Numbered from the stretch's first letter, positions 10,704 to 23,879 are shown. The stretch is 64,000 nt of DNA from Caenorhabditis elegans (GCF_000002985.6 NC_003282.8:3658001-3722000); one strand, 5' to 3'. Notes: a model not told the origin generated them from the sequence alone. Made by a program: numbers and translations.

Positions 10704-12617
10704 TTTTTGAGCATTGATTGTGTGGTCTATAATTGAAAAAAAATATTAAGGGAAAATGTCTGAAGATTTTTCAGCCAAAAAAATTTGCTCCAAAAAAAGA
10801 GCACAGCCAAAATTGAGTCAGAATATCAAATAAGTGTCCCGAGCCAAACAACAACAAGAGATTTATAGAAAAAAAACCAAAAAAAAAACTCGGAGCTCCA
10901 GGGCTCACGGCGCAGGTGATATGGGATGTAAGAAAAAAGAGCACATATAGAAAAAAGTGGAAAAGTTATGAGTAGAGTGCTCAGGACTCGGTGCTAAAGA
11001 TGCATATAAAAAAGTGGAGACAACATCTATATGGATACTTATAGGGGTCCGGAGAGGAGGTCTAATGTGAGCATGTTATGTGTGTGCAAGGAGCTCGGGG
11101 AGCAAGAGAGGGGGAGAAGAAGAAGCTGAGGTTTCCTGAGAACAACGCCCGCCCACTTTGACCTTGTTTTGAGACTCAGTTGCCACTTTTAAGGAAGCTC
11201 GGAGTCGTAGGTGTCTAACACCCTCCTGAGAGCCTGCCTACGTGCCTGCCTGAGCAAAAGTTGATGATTGAATAGTTTGGCATAGAACTCAACTATAAAA
11301 AAAACTTGGAACTGGTTGCTGAATTTTCGTTTAAAAACATTTATTTTTAAAAGTTGTTTTAAAAAAATTTTAAAAAATTTGGGCAGGAATTTCAAATTTA
11401 AGGTAGATTAAAATTCTAACTTCTCAAAAATTTTGGCGGGAGATTAAAAGTTAAATTTTCAAAAAGTTTGACGGAAAATTCCAATGTTTAATTTTCAGGC
11501 GTAATTTCGGAAAAATCAACTTCAATATCTTGGCGTGAAATTAAATCATAAATTTTTCTTTAAAAAATTTTCAGAAATTTCGGCGGGAAATTCAAGCCTT
11601 ACAAAAACCGTCTAAAATGTTTTTTTTCAGATTTTTTTCTTATAAAAACAAAGCTATTTTATTCGCTCCCTTACTACTACTACTACTCACTACTCACTAC
11701 TACTATTGCACAAACCCCGATGACTACATTTTCTGTTGTGTTCGCTGCAAAAAATAACACTGCTGCGGCAAAAAAAAACTGATTGAGGAAGCCAATAATT
11801 TCAGGAAAAAGTGAATTTTGAATTTCCTGCCAGAATTTTTTGAAAAAATGAATAACTTTGAGTTTACAGCTCAAAACATTTTGAAACGTTCGAATTCGCC
11901 GCCAAACTTTTTTTCTAGGTGAAAATTTGAATTTCCCGCCAAAGTTGAAATTTTGATTTTTCCCCAAAACTATATATTAAATTTTGAATTTTGCGCCACT
12001 AAAATTGTTTTGAAAAGTTAAATTTCAAATATCCCAGAGCCCTCAAAAATATGGCCCCGCTCTTCAAGCAATTTATCATTTTTTGATCTCCGCCTTCCTA
12101 TTCTTATTATTATTATTATTACGACACAAACGAAATCCGATCGGAAATGGGAACGGAACAGCCGGGCGGGCGATTGAGGTGGCGGGGTGGGGGGAAGCAC
12201 CCAAGATTAGTGTGTGTTTTTTCGAACGTACCAGATGCTCAAGCACTTAGGAGGTTTAAGCCGACAAAATGACTCTCCTAACATATGCACTAGTCATTAG
12301 GGGGAGGAGTGAGGTGCTTAGAAACATTTGGCAACATTATGCAAGCTGGGAGGTGTAAATAAAGTGTTTAGGTTTGGTGAACAATTGAAAAATTAAAGAA
12401 AAAGGTATAACGAAATATTTTCTTAAGTTAGTTCATCGATGCACCATGTCTTGCACCTTAAGTTCGGCAAACTATGTCTCTGCTCAACTTGAAGATATCA
12501 ATTTATTTTTAATGATAAATTGATAGAAAAAAATGCAAAATACTTGGTCAGTTGAACATTTTTGGATAGCTTTAACGGCGGTTGAGATATGAGCTGCCAA
12601 AGTTATGTTAAAAAACA
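10704..12617. promoter_or_regulatory. Upstream region of the adhesion GPCR gene
   Basis: About 1.9 kb between the receptor start codon and the Helitron-like element. Positions 10860-11240 and 12050-12330 are less AT-rich and look unique, as regulatory DNA often does. From 11330 to 12010 the sequence is built of diverged copies of the TTTGGCGGGAAATTCAAATT motif. No exon was found. Confidence 0.35.
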
Positions 12618-12738
12618 TCATTACTTATATATAAAAAAAATACAGTTCGTCTGTCCATAGTTTGTAGTCTATGTAGTCTTTGTAGTCTGTGACGTCACAC
12701 CCAAAGTCAGTGAGAGTTGTGGGCGGGGCCTGTCACCT

Positions 12739-12826
12739 TCGTGGTGAGACCCATCGTGGTGAGACCCTTCGTGGTGAGACCCATCGTGGTGAGACCCTTC
12801 GTGGTGAGACCCTTCGCGGTCAGACC
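12739..12826 (+). repeat. 15-bp minisatellite (TCGTGGTGAGACCCT)
   Basis: Six near-identical 15-base units alternating CCATCGTGG and CCTTCGTGG, inside the Helitron-like element just after its conserved 5' block. Confidence 0.9.
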
Positions 12827-12831
12827 CACAT

Positions 12832-13175
12832 TTTTGGCGGGAAATTCAAATTTTCAGTGAAAAAATTTTGACGGGAAATTCAAATTTTCAGTGAAAAAAT
12901 TTTGGCGGGAAATTCAAATTTTCTGTGAAAAAAATTTTGCCGGGAAATTCAAATTTTCTGTGAAAAATATTTTGGCGGGAAATTCAAGTTTTCAGTGAAA
13001 AAATTTTGGCGGGAAATTCAAATTTTCAGTGAAAAAATTTTGGCGGGAAATTCAAATTTTCTATGAAAAAAATATTGGCGGGAAATTCAAATTTTCAGTG
13101 AAAAAAAATTTTGGCGGGAAATTAAAATTTTCAGTGAAAAAAATTTTGGCGGGAAATTCAAATTTTCTGTGAAAA
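12832..13175 (+). repeat. Minisatellite of TTTGGCGGGAAATTCAAATT units
   Basis: About ten units of 32-36 bases, each with GGCGGGAAATTCAAATTTTC plus a spacer of GTGAAAAAA. Single diverged copies of this motif are scattered through the whole window (for example 11400-12000, 21830-22100, 46530). GGCGGGAAA resembles an E2F-type site, but that may be chance. Confidence 0.9.
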
Positions 13176-13185
13176 ATCGAGAAAT

Positions 13186-13800
13186 GTCTGCAATGTTCTA
13201 GAACTTTCTAGAAAATTCGAGAAAATTCCGGATTGGTCCAGAATTTTCTAGAAAATTCTAGAAAGTTGTGGAATGGTCCAGAATTTTCTAGAAAATTCGG
13301 GAAAACTCTGGAATATTCCAGAACTTTCTAGAAAAATCGAGAAATGTCTGCAATGTTCTAGAACTTTCTAGAAAATTCGAGAAAATTCCGGAATGGTCCA
13401 GAATTTTCTAGAAAATTCGAGAAAATTCCGGAATGGTCCAGAATTTTCTAGAAAATTCGGTAAAATTCTGGAATATTCCAGAACTTTCTAGAAAAATCGG
13501 GAAAAGTCGGCAATGTTCTAGAACTTTCTAGAAAATTCGAGAAAATTCCGGAATGGTCCAGAATTTTCTAGAAAATTCTAGAAAGTTCTGGAATGGTCCA
13601 GAAGTTTCTAGAAAGTTCGAGAAAATTCCGGAATGGTCCAGAATTTTCTAGAAAATCCGAGAAAGTTCTGGAATGGTCCAGAATTTTCTAGAAAATTTGG
13701 GAAAATTCTGGAATATTCCAGAACTTTCTAGAAAAATCGGGAAAAGTCTGCAATGTTCCAGAACTCTCTAAAAAATTCGATAAAATTCTGAAATGTTCAA
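13186..13800 (+). repeat. Heat-shock-element-like tandem array
   Basis: About fifteen diverged units of roughly 40 bases. Each contains TTCTAGAA, usually followed in register by AATTCGAGAAAATTCCGGAA. That gives up to six alternating TTC/GAA triplets at 5-base spacing, the binding pattern of trimeric heat shock factor. HSF-1 motifs carried by Helitrons have been reported in C. elegans. The array lies 2.5 to 3.1 kb upstream of the adhesion GPCR start codon. Confidence 0.8.
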
Positions 13801-13864
13801 TTTCGTGGAAAAATTCAAGAAACTTCTGCAAAGTTCTACACGGGGTTCTGGCTCGACCCCGCGC

Positions 13865-13970
13865 TCCATTGGACACTGAAATGGCGGGAAAAAACTTTGA
13901 AATCGCAAGAGGAATTTTCACGCAGCGCGTTGAAAAAAGTGTATGCATTTGCGCGTGACGGTGTTTCTTC
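13865..13970. repeat. Dispersed CACGCGCAAATGC-type repeat
   Basis: The segment with GAGGAATTTTCACGCAGCGCG and GCATTTGCGCGTGACGGTGTT recurs inverted at 20515-20625. It lies inside the 3' part of the Helitron-like element. Confidence 0.7.
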
Positions 13971-14379
13971 AAGTTTTGATACTCCTAGAATATTCTGAAG
14001 TTTCAATAATTAAAAAAAAATATCAAAAATTGTTATAATTTTCAGAAACGCTCGCCAAAAACTTTCGGAAAGGACCGGAAAATGTTTCATATGATTTGAA
14101 GAACATAGAGAAAATTATACGTTCAAGAAATTTAGAAATAGTTCCAGGAAACTTGAGGTTTTAAGTTGTAATTGCTCAGAACTTAGTTATATAATACTTA
14201 TGTTGCTCGAAAATTTCCGGTAACCAGGGAAAAAACGTTCCATCTGCAAAGAAGGCTTAGAAAATTTAGAATTTGATTTCAATTTTGAGTACGCCAGTCG
14301 GAGCACGCGCTTCAGCGCGTGCGAACGGCTGGTTTAAAAAATATTTTTAAAGTTGCCAATTCCTAGGTAAAACCAGTTA

Positions 14380-14835
14380 TATTTTTGTCGATGCATCATG
14401 CTTTGCATTTCAACTTTGGAAGTCGATACCTTTGTACAATTTGAAGGTGGTGTGGCCGCAGCGGCTGAAAACTTTTTTGAAATCACCGTCTAATTTTGGG
14501 TATACACGTTTATTATCTTGTGTTTTCAACTTGATTACGGTACATTTAAGGTCGAAACGAGAAGTTTCCAAATTTTACCAAATCCGGTGATCCGTCAACC
14601 TTAAATGTACTTAATTGAGTTGAAAACGCAAGATAATGAGTTCATATACCTAAAGTTAGACGATGAATTCAAAAAAAAGTTAGTTTCCAGCCGCTTGAAA
14701 AGTCGGTCAAATTTCCAATTTTAACTAATTTAAGGTAATTTTTTGAGCCGCCATATTTTTTGAGAAGTTTTCAAGAAGTTTCATTATTAAATTCGGTGTT
14801 TTTAGAAAATTTCGAGTCTAATAAAGCAATAAAAA
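14380..14835. repeat. Palindromic MITE-like element, copy 1
   Basis: Contains GATGCATCATG, then AAATCACCGTCTAATTTTGG, and a palindrome in which GGTACATTTAAGGT is mirrored by ACCTTAAATGTAC, then GAGCCGCCATA and AGTTTTCAAGAAGTTTCATT. The same modules in the same order occur at 19812-20290. A partial copy lies at 6780-6930 inside a receptor intron. Confidence 0.75.
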
Positions 14836-15744
14836 TGTAGTTTTGAAGATGAAACTATGAAAATGGGAAAACGAGTTTTTAATCGATGCACCATGTCTAA
14901 ACTATCGAAAAAATGTCAGATACTAAAATAATTTTAGAAAATGAAAATTTATTCTAAGAAAAGCTTACTTTTAAAAGAAAAACAATTATTTTTTCATAGG
15001 AGTTCTAAGAAAATCCACAGGTGATTTGTAGTTCTAAATAAAAATAAAATTGTTTACGACAACAGTTTTTTTTTTGAAAACTCTAGGGAGGTTTATATAA
15101 ATATTTAAAACTTAATTGTTTTAAACGCTTTTTGTTAAATTTTGAGCAGAAAATAATTTAAAAAAGGTAACATTTTTGGTGATACAAAAATTTTCAAAAT
15201 TTTTTTCCAAAACATAGTAGCGCCTGTTCCAAACACAAAATCTCAAATTCAAGCCAGCTTTTTTAAGAAAACCAACAGAAAAACCAGTTACAGTAATCCC
15301 AAGATTAGACACTAGCCAAGAACGGGGGGGTTTAGAAAGCTATGTAGAAAGAAGATTGGAATTGAGACAAAAAAGAGGATTTGAGTAGGAAAACGAGAGA
15401 ATGAGAGTTTTAGAGAAATATAGTATAGTGGAATGAAATTGTTGGAAACAGTGTCACATCGAATTAGGTTTCTGAATCAGGGCAGGGGGAAGGGGGATTT
15501 TTTTTTTGAAAAAAAAAAGTTTTAAAAAATATAAACACAATTTATATCAAATTGCTTTTTAAAAAAACTAGAAGTTTGCGGGAAAAAAAACTGAATTAGA
15601 GCCTAAAAACTAAAGTTATTTCGTGCAAAATTCACGGATCGAAATAAAATTGATAAATAATAAACAAATGAGAACATTTCTACTAATTTTTTCTTAAGTT
15701 ACGTTGTTAGTATAGCATTTTGTTAGCCATTTTATAAAAGGAGC

Positions 15745-16170
15745 CCCTAAAGCCCCGCCCATAAAATGGCTACTCATTCAAAAACTGTAAACTTTTGCCA
15801 AAATTAACGAAATTTGTTTAATTTTCAAAAAGGTCTCATCACTTTCTTTAGAATGTGATTTTTATGCGCGGAGCCACTATAGCTCCGCCTATAAAATGGC
15901 TTGAAAAATTGCATACTAAATTGAATTTCAGAAAAAAAAATCAATTTTTTCATAAAATTCGAATGTTTTTTTTTCTGAAGCCCGCCCATTCAGTGGGCGG
16001 GGCCATGATTATGACCTTTTTTCGACAAGTAAACATTATCAAAAAATTTTTAATAACTATAAATACGGTAAACTGACAGAGTAAAATAATTTAATTTTTT
16101 TAAAAAGTTTTTTAAGAGTATAATTTATTCAAGTAATTTGAGCTACTGAAGCCCCGCCCATAAAATGGTC
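15745..16170 (+). repeat. Degenerate repeat of GCCCCGCCCATAAAATGG
   Basis: Four copies of this GC-rich motif at about 15752, 15870, 15980 and 16151 stand out from the AT-rich background. The third is extended into a CCCGCCCATTCAGTGGGCGGGG hairpin. A further related motif lies at 23660. Confidence 0.65.
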
Positions 16171-16299
16171 AAAAATATTAATTATCTTTAATGCTTTGTA
16201 AATGTTTTTTTTGTAAAAATAGTCATGATTTTTGAAAAAACTACTTTCAAAATATTAACTAAAGCATTCCATATTACAAGCACAACAGAAACTGCAACC

Positions 16300-16720
16300 T
16301 GTAATTAAAACCGCTACACTTTCATGCAAATTACGCGAATATACATTAACGGTGTGTCCAAGCCGCCCCGTCGCCCATCATCATTTAATAAGATGTAATG
16401 GAATCCTGGGGAGAGGCTAGGTATATATCCGGTAAAGTGACCACCCCGTTTTCCAAATCAGCTGCTGTATCAAGTGGAGACCCCCCTGTCCCCCCTTCTC
16501 CGGGAAAAGGCAAGAGGGGGAGACGAATTTGTCACGGTCAATTAAGGAAGACGGTGCGGAAAAGGGGAAGAAAGAGGGGAATGATTTGAATTATTATGAT
16601 GGTTTTGTGAAAAAGGGCTGCGTTAGGAGGAGGAAAGTGAACGAGTGCAAACAAAGTTTGGCGGCGGCGGGCCTTTCAAGGCGCCGACATAGAAATTTTG
16701 GAAGTTCATCACTTTTCAAT
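16300..16720. other. GC-richer unique block, no gene called
   Basis: About 400 bases of clearly higher GC, with open frames on the plus strand but no convincing splice sites or domain. It may be a regulatory region or a non-coding RNA. Similar isolated unique blocks lie at 19495-19640, 21355-21620 and 23950-24200. Confidence 0.3.
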
Positions 16721-16854
16721 TTGGTTATTACAAAAGTTTTTACGTCAAATTAGAAATTTTTGAAGCTAAACAAGCAGCCGACAGCAATCGAGGTCCACTA
16801 ATCCTTTTCCCGCAGCTAGTGGGTCATGAATTTAGCAGTTCCTAGGAATTTTGT

Positions 16855-16909
16855 CTTAGCCTTAGGTTTAGGCTTAGGCTTAGGCTTAGGCATAGGCTTA
16901 AGCTTAGGA
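16855..16909 (-). repeat. Interstitial telomeric repeat (TTAGGC)n
   Basis: About eight TTAGGC-type units, in the opposite orientation to the tracts at 8.9 and 10.4 kb. Confidence 0.9.
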
Positions 16910-19811
16910 AAAAAAACTTTATTGCTCTATTTTTTAGTTTTATCTTTTTGAAAACGGAATTTGGAACTACGAAAATTAATAAAATTCGACATTCCGATTT
17001 CACTTCAAATCAGACAAGGTCCGCCAAAAACCATTTCTACAAGTACCTCATAAACTTTTACCTAGTTTATGGGGTGCTGCCTGTCTCTGCCGAGCACTGT
17101 GCACTTTCGAACTGTTATTGTCCAAATAGAAAAGTACTGTTCATAAATTTTGGTAAAAGGGGATCACCGAGAAACGAAAGCTTTTATGTTTAAAATTTAA
17201 AAAAAGTTAAAGCAACCAATTTTTAACATTATTGTTAACTTTTGGTAGTCTTTATAACGGTTGTCATAGGTTTTAGCGAACAATTGTCAACTGAGAAAAT
17301 ATTTGTTAGATATTTTAACCATACCATTTTAGCATGTTATTAAGCCGATATCTTCAAAATCAACTGAAATATAACTCACCGAAGCTGATCGGCAGGACAT
17401 GGTGCATCGAAAAAAAACTTCAATTTTCAGCCATTCTCAGCTGTTTTTTTTTCAATAGTACCAATAGCGTTTCAAATTAATTCCCAACTTTAAAAAGTGC
17501 AAAAAAACACCATTGTTCCGAACGTTTTTTCATGTTACAAATTACAAGAAATTAATGATCCGGAAATTGGGAAACAGCGGAAAAAGAACGCAGAGTACTT
17601 CCGCTTAACTAAAAAAAATTGTTCACTATATAATTTCAAATATTTTGTCAATTGGCAACTTTTTCAGAAACTGAATATTGCGAGAGTTGAAGGAATTGAC
17701 GAAAAAAAAATAAATTTTAGAAATCCACGGTTTTAACATTTTTAATAATGAACTAGTGCATTCAAAAGTTTTTAATTATATCAAATCAATTTTGGAAAGT
17801 ATCGGAATTTTTTTTACCAGAATATTAATATTTTATGTCGAAAAATTTACTTAAAATTTCTCAGAAAATTTAGGAATTTTACAGATCTAAAAATAAACGA
17901 AAACTACAATTTTGGGGTCTAACAGAGTCTCAGGAATATCAAAAAAGTCGAACATTTTTCAAAAAAATTTTTTTTTGCTAATTTATGACCTAAACCCCTC
18001 AAAAAAGGCGTTGAAACCAGGCCCCGTCGTTTTTTGAACCGATTTGTCAGAAAATGGCCGGTGAAGCGTTCAGTTCCCCAGGGGATCCTGGGAAATCTTG
18101 GAGGCCCAAAATTTCCCGAAGAAGCCGGGAAGTAGGAAAAAGAGGAAAAAAGAGATTGTACCAAGAGGACAATGAAATATGTGTTAGTTGTGTTGGAAAG
18201 GGTCGAGATGAATTTTTAAGTGGGGAGCTCTCCGAAGGGCGAGAGCTCTCAGCTAGATGAGAGCAACTTTTTGGAGGTGTGACACTAGGCTTTTTTTTAG
18301 ATTTTATGGAAATTTAGGAGATTCTAATTTCGAAAGGTGGTTAATTTTTTAATTTCAGCAAAAAACATTCAAAAATACTTTATTTTTGGAAAATTGTGTG
18401 TTTTTTACACAGAACGTATTTTTTTTCAATTTTCCTAAAATTGGAAAAAGGGTACCAATTAATTTGAACTGAAATTTAATAGTCTGACCAAAACTTGGAC
18501 TATAAATTCACACCAAAATATGGGCCAAAAATTTCAGACCAATAGTTGGACTACAAATTCAGATTAAAAAATTTAAAAAAAAACACTAGGCCACGTGATA
18601 CATACGTATTTCAAATAAAACAAATGGGGACAGGTTTGTGCAAAAAGTATATGGACCGTGAAAATTTTGATGTGAGGCATCATATTGTCAAAAATAGGAA
18701 AAATGATGATATTTTTCTTACATGAATACTAAATTCTCGAGAAAAAATGTTTCTTCTAGAGGGAAAAACGATTCAAAAACCACAAAAACTGCCAAATCAA
18801 AAATGCATGGAGCTCTGTGGGGGACAGATGGTTCTTTGAAGCTTTTCCGCAAAAAAAAAGCAAAGGGGACAGTTGACACCACAGTAATTATTGGTTCAAA
18901 TTCAGAAGAAGATGGGTGCAAGTCTTTAATTAAAGCGATTTTTTTGTGTTTGATGAAATGGGAAGTTTGACAAGGGAAATTGAATTAAAATTTTTTGACC
19001 AATTTTTTTGTGGTTTTGGATTTTATTTTAATTCGGGCCCTAAACTGAGTTAGGTCTAATTTTTTTTAGATTTGAATTACATTTTTTTTTAATTTTAAGA
19101 GGAAGTTTAATCTTAATTTTTCAAAAAAGGATTTGGCGAGGAATCCAAGTTTTGGTTCAAGTTTTCGAATTTCAAACTTTCAATAAATATTGGCAAACAT
19201 TTTAACTTCGAAAAAAATTGTTTCAACTTTTCCAAAAATTATATCAGAGAGAAATTTACAAGCTTAAAATTGTAGCGAACAATTCAGACTTTAAAATATT
19301 AAAATTTTCAAGTTCCGACAATGGAAAATCCATTTTTCTAAATTTATTTCAAACTTTCAAATAAAATATTTGACGAAAATTGCAAATTCTCAGAATTTCC
19401 AAAAAACATCGAATTTTTTAATTAATACATATCACTCAATAAATCATATCAAAAGCTAACTCAAAATTTCCAAACAATCAAAAATAAAATTTCGGTATAT
19501 CAAGAAAGATGATGGTGGGCGAGAAGAGTGTATTCTTCCCGCCCGCAAAAAGGGATAAAGGGGAGGGGGTAGTGTGCTAAATCGGTTGAAATCCGAGACT
19601 GTCCTTCTTAAGTCGAGAAGAAAACGGGAAAAGGTGCTTATTCAATTAACATTAGTCGCAATTTTTTATATGGAAAAAAGACTTGTGAAACCTTGCGCGG
19701 GGAAAAAGATTCAATAAAGTTTGTACTACCTTAAAAGTGGTGAAGTTGAATTTTTTTCTCAATCTGAAATTTTTTTTGCTAGTTTGGCTAAGATAGGAGC
19801 GAAATTTGTAA

Positions 19812-20290
19812 TGCCAGACATGGTGCATCGATCAAAAAATTTATTATTCAATTTTCAATAGTTTTACAAGCAAAACTACATTTATGGCTTAAATGTGGCT
19901 TTGTCATAATGAAAATACAAAAATTTGGCTGGAAACTAATTTTTTGAAATCACCGTCTAATTTTGGGTATACAAGTTAATTATCGTGCGTTTTTAACTCG
20001 AGTTTTGGTACATTTAAGGTGGATGAAACACCAGATTTGGTAAAATTTTTAGATCCATCAATCTTAAATGTACCTAAATCGAGCTGGAAACGCGAGATAA
20101 ATTATTTGTTCACCCAAAATTAGTGGGTGATTTCACAAAAAAATTCCAGCCCCTTGACAAGTCGGTGAAATTTCAAATTTTTACTAATTTTAGGTCATTT
20201 TTGAGCCGCCATAACTTTTTTTAAAAGTTTTCAAGAAGTTTCATTAGGAAAATCAATGTTTTCAGACAATTTTGAGCCGAGTAATCAAAA
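19812..20290. repeat. Palindromic MITE-like element, copy 2
   Basis: Collinear with 14380-14835: GGTGCATCGATC, AAATCACCGTCTAATTTTGG, GGTACATTTAAGGT mirrored by CTTAAATGTACC, and GAGCCGCCATA with AGTTTTCAAGAAGTTTCATT. The two copies are clearly diverged, so neither is recent. Confidence 0.75.
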
Positions 20291-20514
20291 GAAAAATTAG
20301 AGTACACCACCTTTAATACAACGCAGAAATTCATATATCTCCTTTATTAAAAGATCTATCGAAAATCTTTCAACTACCAAAATATTGCAAATAAAATTTT
20401 CTACAATTTGATTGTTGACAACTTTTTTTATAGCTTCCACGAAAACTACGCAAAATAAAAGAAAATAAATTTTCTCGAGCTACGAATTGGTTATTATAAA
20501 CACGTGTTTTCAGC

Positions 20515-20625
20515 TCGACCATTCGGTGTAATTTGTGCAAACACCGTCACGCGCAAATGCAGACATTTTTGCACGCGCTGCGGTGAAATTCCTCTTCGCG
20601 AATTCAAATATTTTTCCCGCCTTTT
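20515..20625. repeat. Dispersed CACGCGCAAATGC-type repeat, inverted copy
   Basis: An inverted, better preserved version of the segment at 13865-13970, with ACCGTCACGCGCAAATGC and GCACGCGCTGCGGTGAAATT. Confidence 0.7.
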
Positions 20626-23600
20626 TTGAGAATTTTCGAGGCGTAATTTAGTCAACTACCAAAATTAAAAAAAAATCCTACAATTTCTCATACACCGTAA
20701 AAAGCTAGCAGCCCACCAACATTGTTTATTTTGGCACGATGATCATCATGTCAAATCGTTCTGAACATATTTGTATATTCGTACGTTTTAATTGAAATTC
20801 CCCCCCCCCCCCCCTTTCTACTAAAGGACACATTTTTGGAGGCTATTGGGGGAAGTACAAGGGCTCTTGGGGAATGAAGGGGGAGATAGAAAATTGGAAG
20901 ATGAATGAAGGAACTACTGGGAAAGAAGAAATTGAAGATCTCAGAGCTTAAGCAGTTGATGAATTGTGATGGAGTTACCAGTAATTTGTAAATATGGGAG
21001 GGGGGGGGGAAGTGAAAAATTAGTTTTTTTTGGGAAGAAGAAGAAGAAAAATTTAAATACTCTGAAAATTTAGAAATTTTTAGCAATTTTTGACAGTCTT
21101 AAAAATTTGTAAAACATTTTTAAATTTGAAAACAAGTTCCAATCTATTTTATTTTATTTTTTTGGAACTTTTTGAAATTTGGACTTTCTTATAATTTTTG
21201 AACAGAACTTTTCAAAATTAAAATTGCTTTTGTTAAATTTTTTAATTTCAAATAAAAATTTATTGTATTTGAAAGATTTTTTGAATGTGCCAAAATAATC
21301 TACAATATGAAATCTCTTCATCGGCTCTAAAAATGATACAATATCCAAAAATAAATGTGCACATGGCTTTACCTCGTGGAGGAGGGGGGCTTAACAAATC
21401 CCCTCCGTTTTTACCCGCTTATCGTCCACGCATATCCGGTGGCTAAAACAAACCATATTGCTCCAACAGCAGTGGAGCACATGCTCATCAGAGAAAAACA
21501 ATACCCCACACCAAATATGGTCATACTATTACTGTAATTATAAGCAGATTAGGCACGGTGGTTAGTGCTCACCTGCTGCCCCCTATCTGGTTGTAGAGAG
21601 GGAGGGGGGGGGGGTCTACGGGTTGCAGAAATTTGCGAAATTACAGTTTTGGAAAGTTCAAAATTGGAAATTTTAAAGTTTTTTAAATAATTTCATCATG
21701 TTTTTTAATTATATTTTCCAAAAAAACATGAGCCGCGAAATTTGTAAGTTTGCGTTTCCAAATATATTTGTACGAAATTCAAATTTTTATTCTGCAAATA
21801 TATTTTTTCATTTTGCCGGGAATTCAAAATGTTTTTTGTTTTTCTTGGAAAACATTTTGGCGGGAAATTTAAAATTTTGTGATGAAAATATTTTAGCGAA
21901 ATATTAAAATTTTCTGAGAAAAATTTTAGAGGGAAGTTCAAATTTTCTGCGCATTGGTTTGGTGGGAATTCAAATTTCTTGAAAACAATTGCACCAAACA
22001 TTCAAACGATCTCAGAAATTTTTTGGCTTTTCACAAGGAAATTAAGAAATTTTCTGAAAAAAAAGGTTTGTGGGAAATTCAAATTTTCTCAGAAAAATTT
22101 TGGCGTAATTTATACACTTAAAAATTTTAGCTTGGAATTACAATTTTCCATTTCCTGATTGCCACCCTAACAAGCTTCTCATGTCACCTAATCTCAGTAA
22201 TCCTCTGAGCCATTTATGTTAAGAATAGAAAAAAGAGCTCTTTTCAGAAAATAGAAAATCGTAGGAACAGTCAAAGAAACATGACGGATTTATGGGATTT
22301 CTAAAGGCGGAGGAATTGAGGAGGTCTTCGATTTAACTCGATAAGTACAAGAAAAAATGAATGACTAAAATTGTACAAAAAATATTTCAAAAAAATCCAA
22401 ATTAAATTTAGCGAAAAAATAATTGAAAATTTAAAAAATTAAATTTCAATTTTTTTGAAAATGTTAAATTTAAAATTGGCGCAACAATATTTTTGAAATC
22501 TAAACAAATTAAAATTTGAATTCCGCGCCAAAAAATTTCAAAATGAGTTATTTGAGTTTGAATTTTGAGCAAAAATGTAAAATATTTGAATTTCCGGCAA
22601 CGTTTTTTTAGCAACTTTAGAATTTAAAAAAAATTTAAAATTAAAATTTGACATTCACATCATTATATGTTTTCAAAAAAAAACAGGTTTTGAATTTGAT
22701 TTTCGCGCCAAAATTTTTGAAAAATTGGAAGACACTTCACTTCACAAAAAACTGACGTTTTTCAAAAAGTACATATTTTCCAGATATTATTTTGTAATTA
22801 GTTAGTATTAAAATGAAATTCAACACAAAAATTACTCAGCTAACAAAAAAAAAGTTATGTCCTTTCACACTTTCCCAAAAAAAAACATATTCAAGGACAC
22901 CAATTCCGTCATCGAAACAGAAAAAAAAAAACGGAAAAGTTCTCGAAAAAAAAGTTAAAAACTGAGAAAGAGAGAAAATGTTGCAAAAATATGGTTGTGC
23001 ATAAGATGAAAACAAGCGATAAAATGGGGGACAAAATGGGGAAAATATTGGGTTTTTCCGGGCGAAATTTTCGAATTTTCGAGTTTTCTCGGAAGTTTGA
23101 CAGAGATAAGGGGGAGTTTGGGATCCCGGGCAAGCTTCATAAAAAAATTTCCAATTTGAATTAAATATTACAAAAATTTCAATGTGAAACTCAACTCCTA
23201 GTCTCAAAAATTCCTTTTAAAAAAATGTTTACAATGAACATTTTCCTTTCCGGTTTTTTTTTCAAGGACTCGACTTCGGGGTTTTCCAAAATAAATAATT
23301 TTTTGAAATATTTTTGATAATTGTGAAACTTTTATAACTATGCCGTTTTTAGGCTCTCGAGAAATATTGTTTTAAAGAAATCTGGCACTTCTTTGGTTGA
23401 AAAAATTTCAGATTTTTTCAAAACATTAAACCGAATAAACCTACCCCACAATACTTTTAAAACATTTTTTTTATCCGCTAGTTCAATATAGCGCAATTGC
23501 ATCAGAACTAAACAGAAATTATTCCGAAACATTAGTAGTTGCAAGAAAGTTTATAGAAGTTCGAAGCGCATTCAAAATGAGAGAAAAAAGATTTTTAGTC

Positions 23601-23879
23601 TATTATGTCGAGCTCGGAGGTGTAAACTGAACAATGCTTCAAAAAGGGCAAGTGTCCCCCGCCCATTAAAATGGGCGGTGTGAATAGACCGTCGAATGGG
23701 TGGGAAACATGGTGCGTCGTAAGTTTTACGTTTTTGGAATAGAAAGATCGAAATTCAGCGTCGAAACCGAGAAAGGTAGAATTTACAAATAGGTCGGTAG
23801 ACAATAGAAGCCACCATACACTCTAATTTACGAGTTAGAAGTCTATACAAAATGGCAAAAAAAGCAACAAAAAAAAATT

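Larger units (their letters stand above)
12618..14332 (+). mobile_element. Non-autonomous Helitron-like element, 1.7 kb
   Basis: The left end is A|TCATTACTTATATA and leads into GTCCATAGTTTGTAGTCTAT, a block shared with the two short elements at 60.4 and 62.3 kb. The right end has a perfect 8-bp hairpin, GCACGCGC-TTCA-GCGCGTGC (14303-14322), then GAACGG and CTGG followed by T. TC...CTRR ends, insertion between A and T, and a 3' hairpin about 10 bases from the end are Helitron hallmarks. There is no Rep/helicase gene, so it depends on another element. The interior is almost wholly tandem repeats. Confidence 0.75.
16910..23600. other. Repeat-rich gene desert
   Basis: No exon chain could be built on either strand. 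The stretch is AT-rich with scattered GGCGGGAAATTC motifs, a GATGCACCATG-type element near 17210-17420, a C15 run (20800-20814) and G runs at 21000-21009 and 21604-21614. The open frames are low in complexity and lack usable splice contexts. Confidence 0.4.

Noticed and set aside
12739..13800. Repeat array resembling a CRISPR locus
   Set aside because: Units are directly tandem without unique spacers, and this is a eukaryotic genome; they are minisatellites inside a Helitron-like element.
16398..16753. Plus-strand coding region in the GC-richer block
   Set aside because: Two overlapping frames, no conserved domain, no plausible acceptor or donor chain.
18722..18970. 82-aa Lys/Ser-rich open frame
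   Set aside because: Isolated, without splice partners or recognisable motifs; within the range expected by chance.
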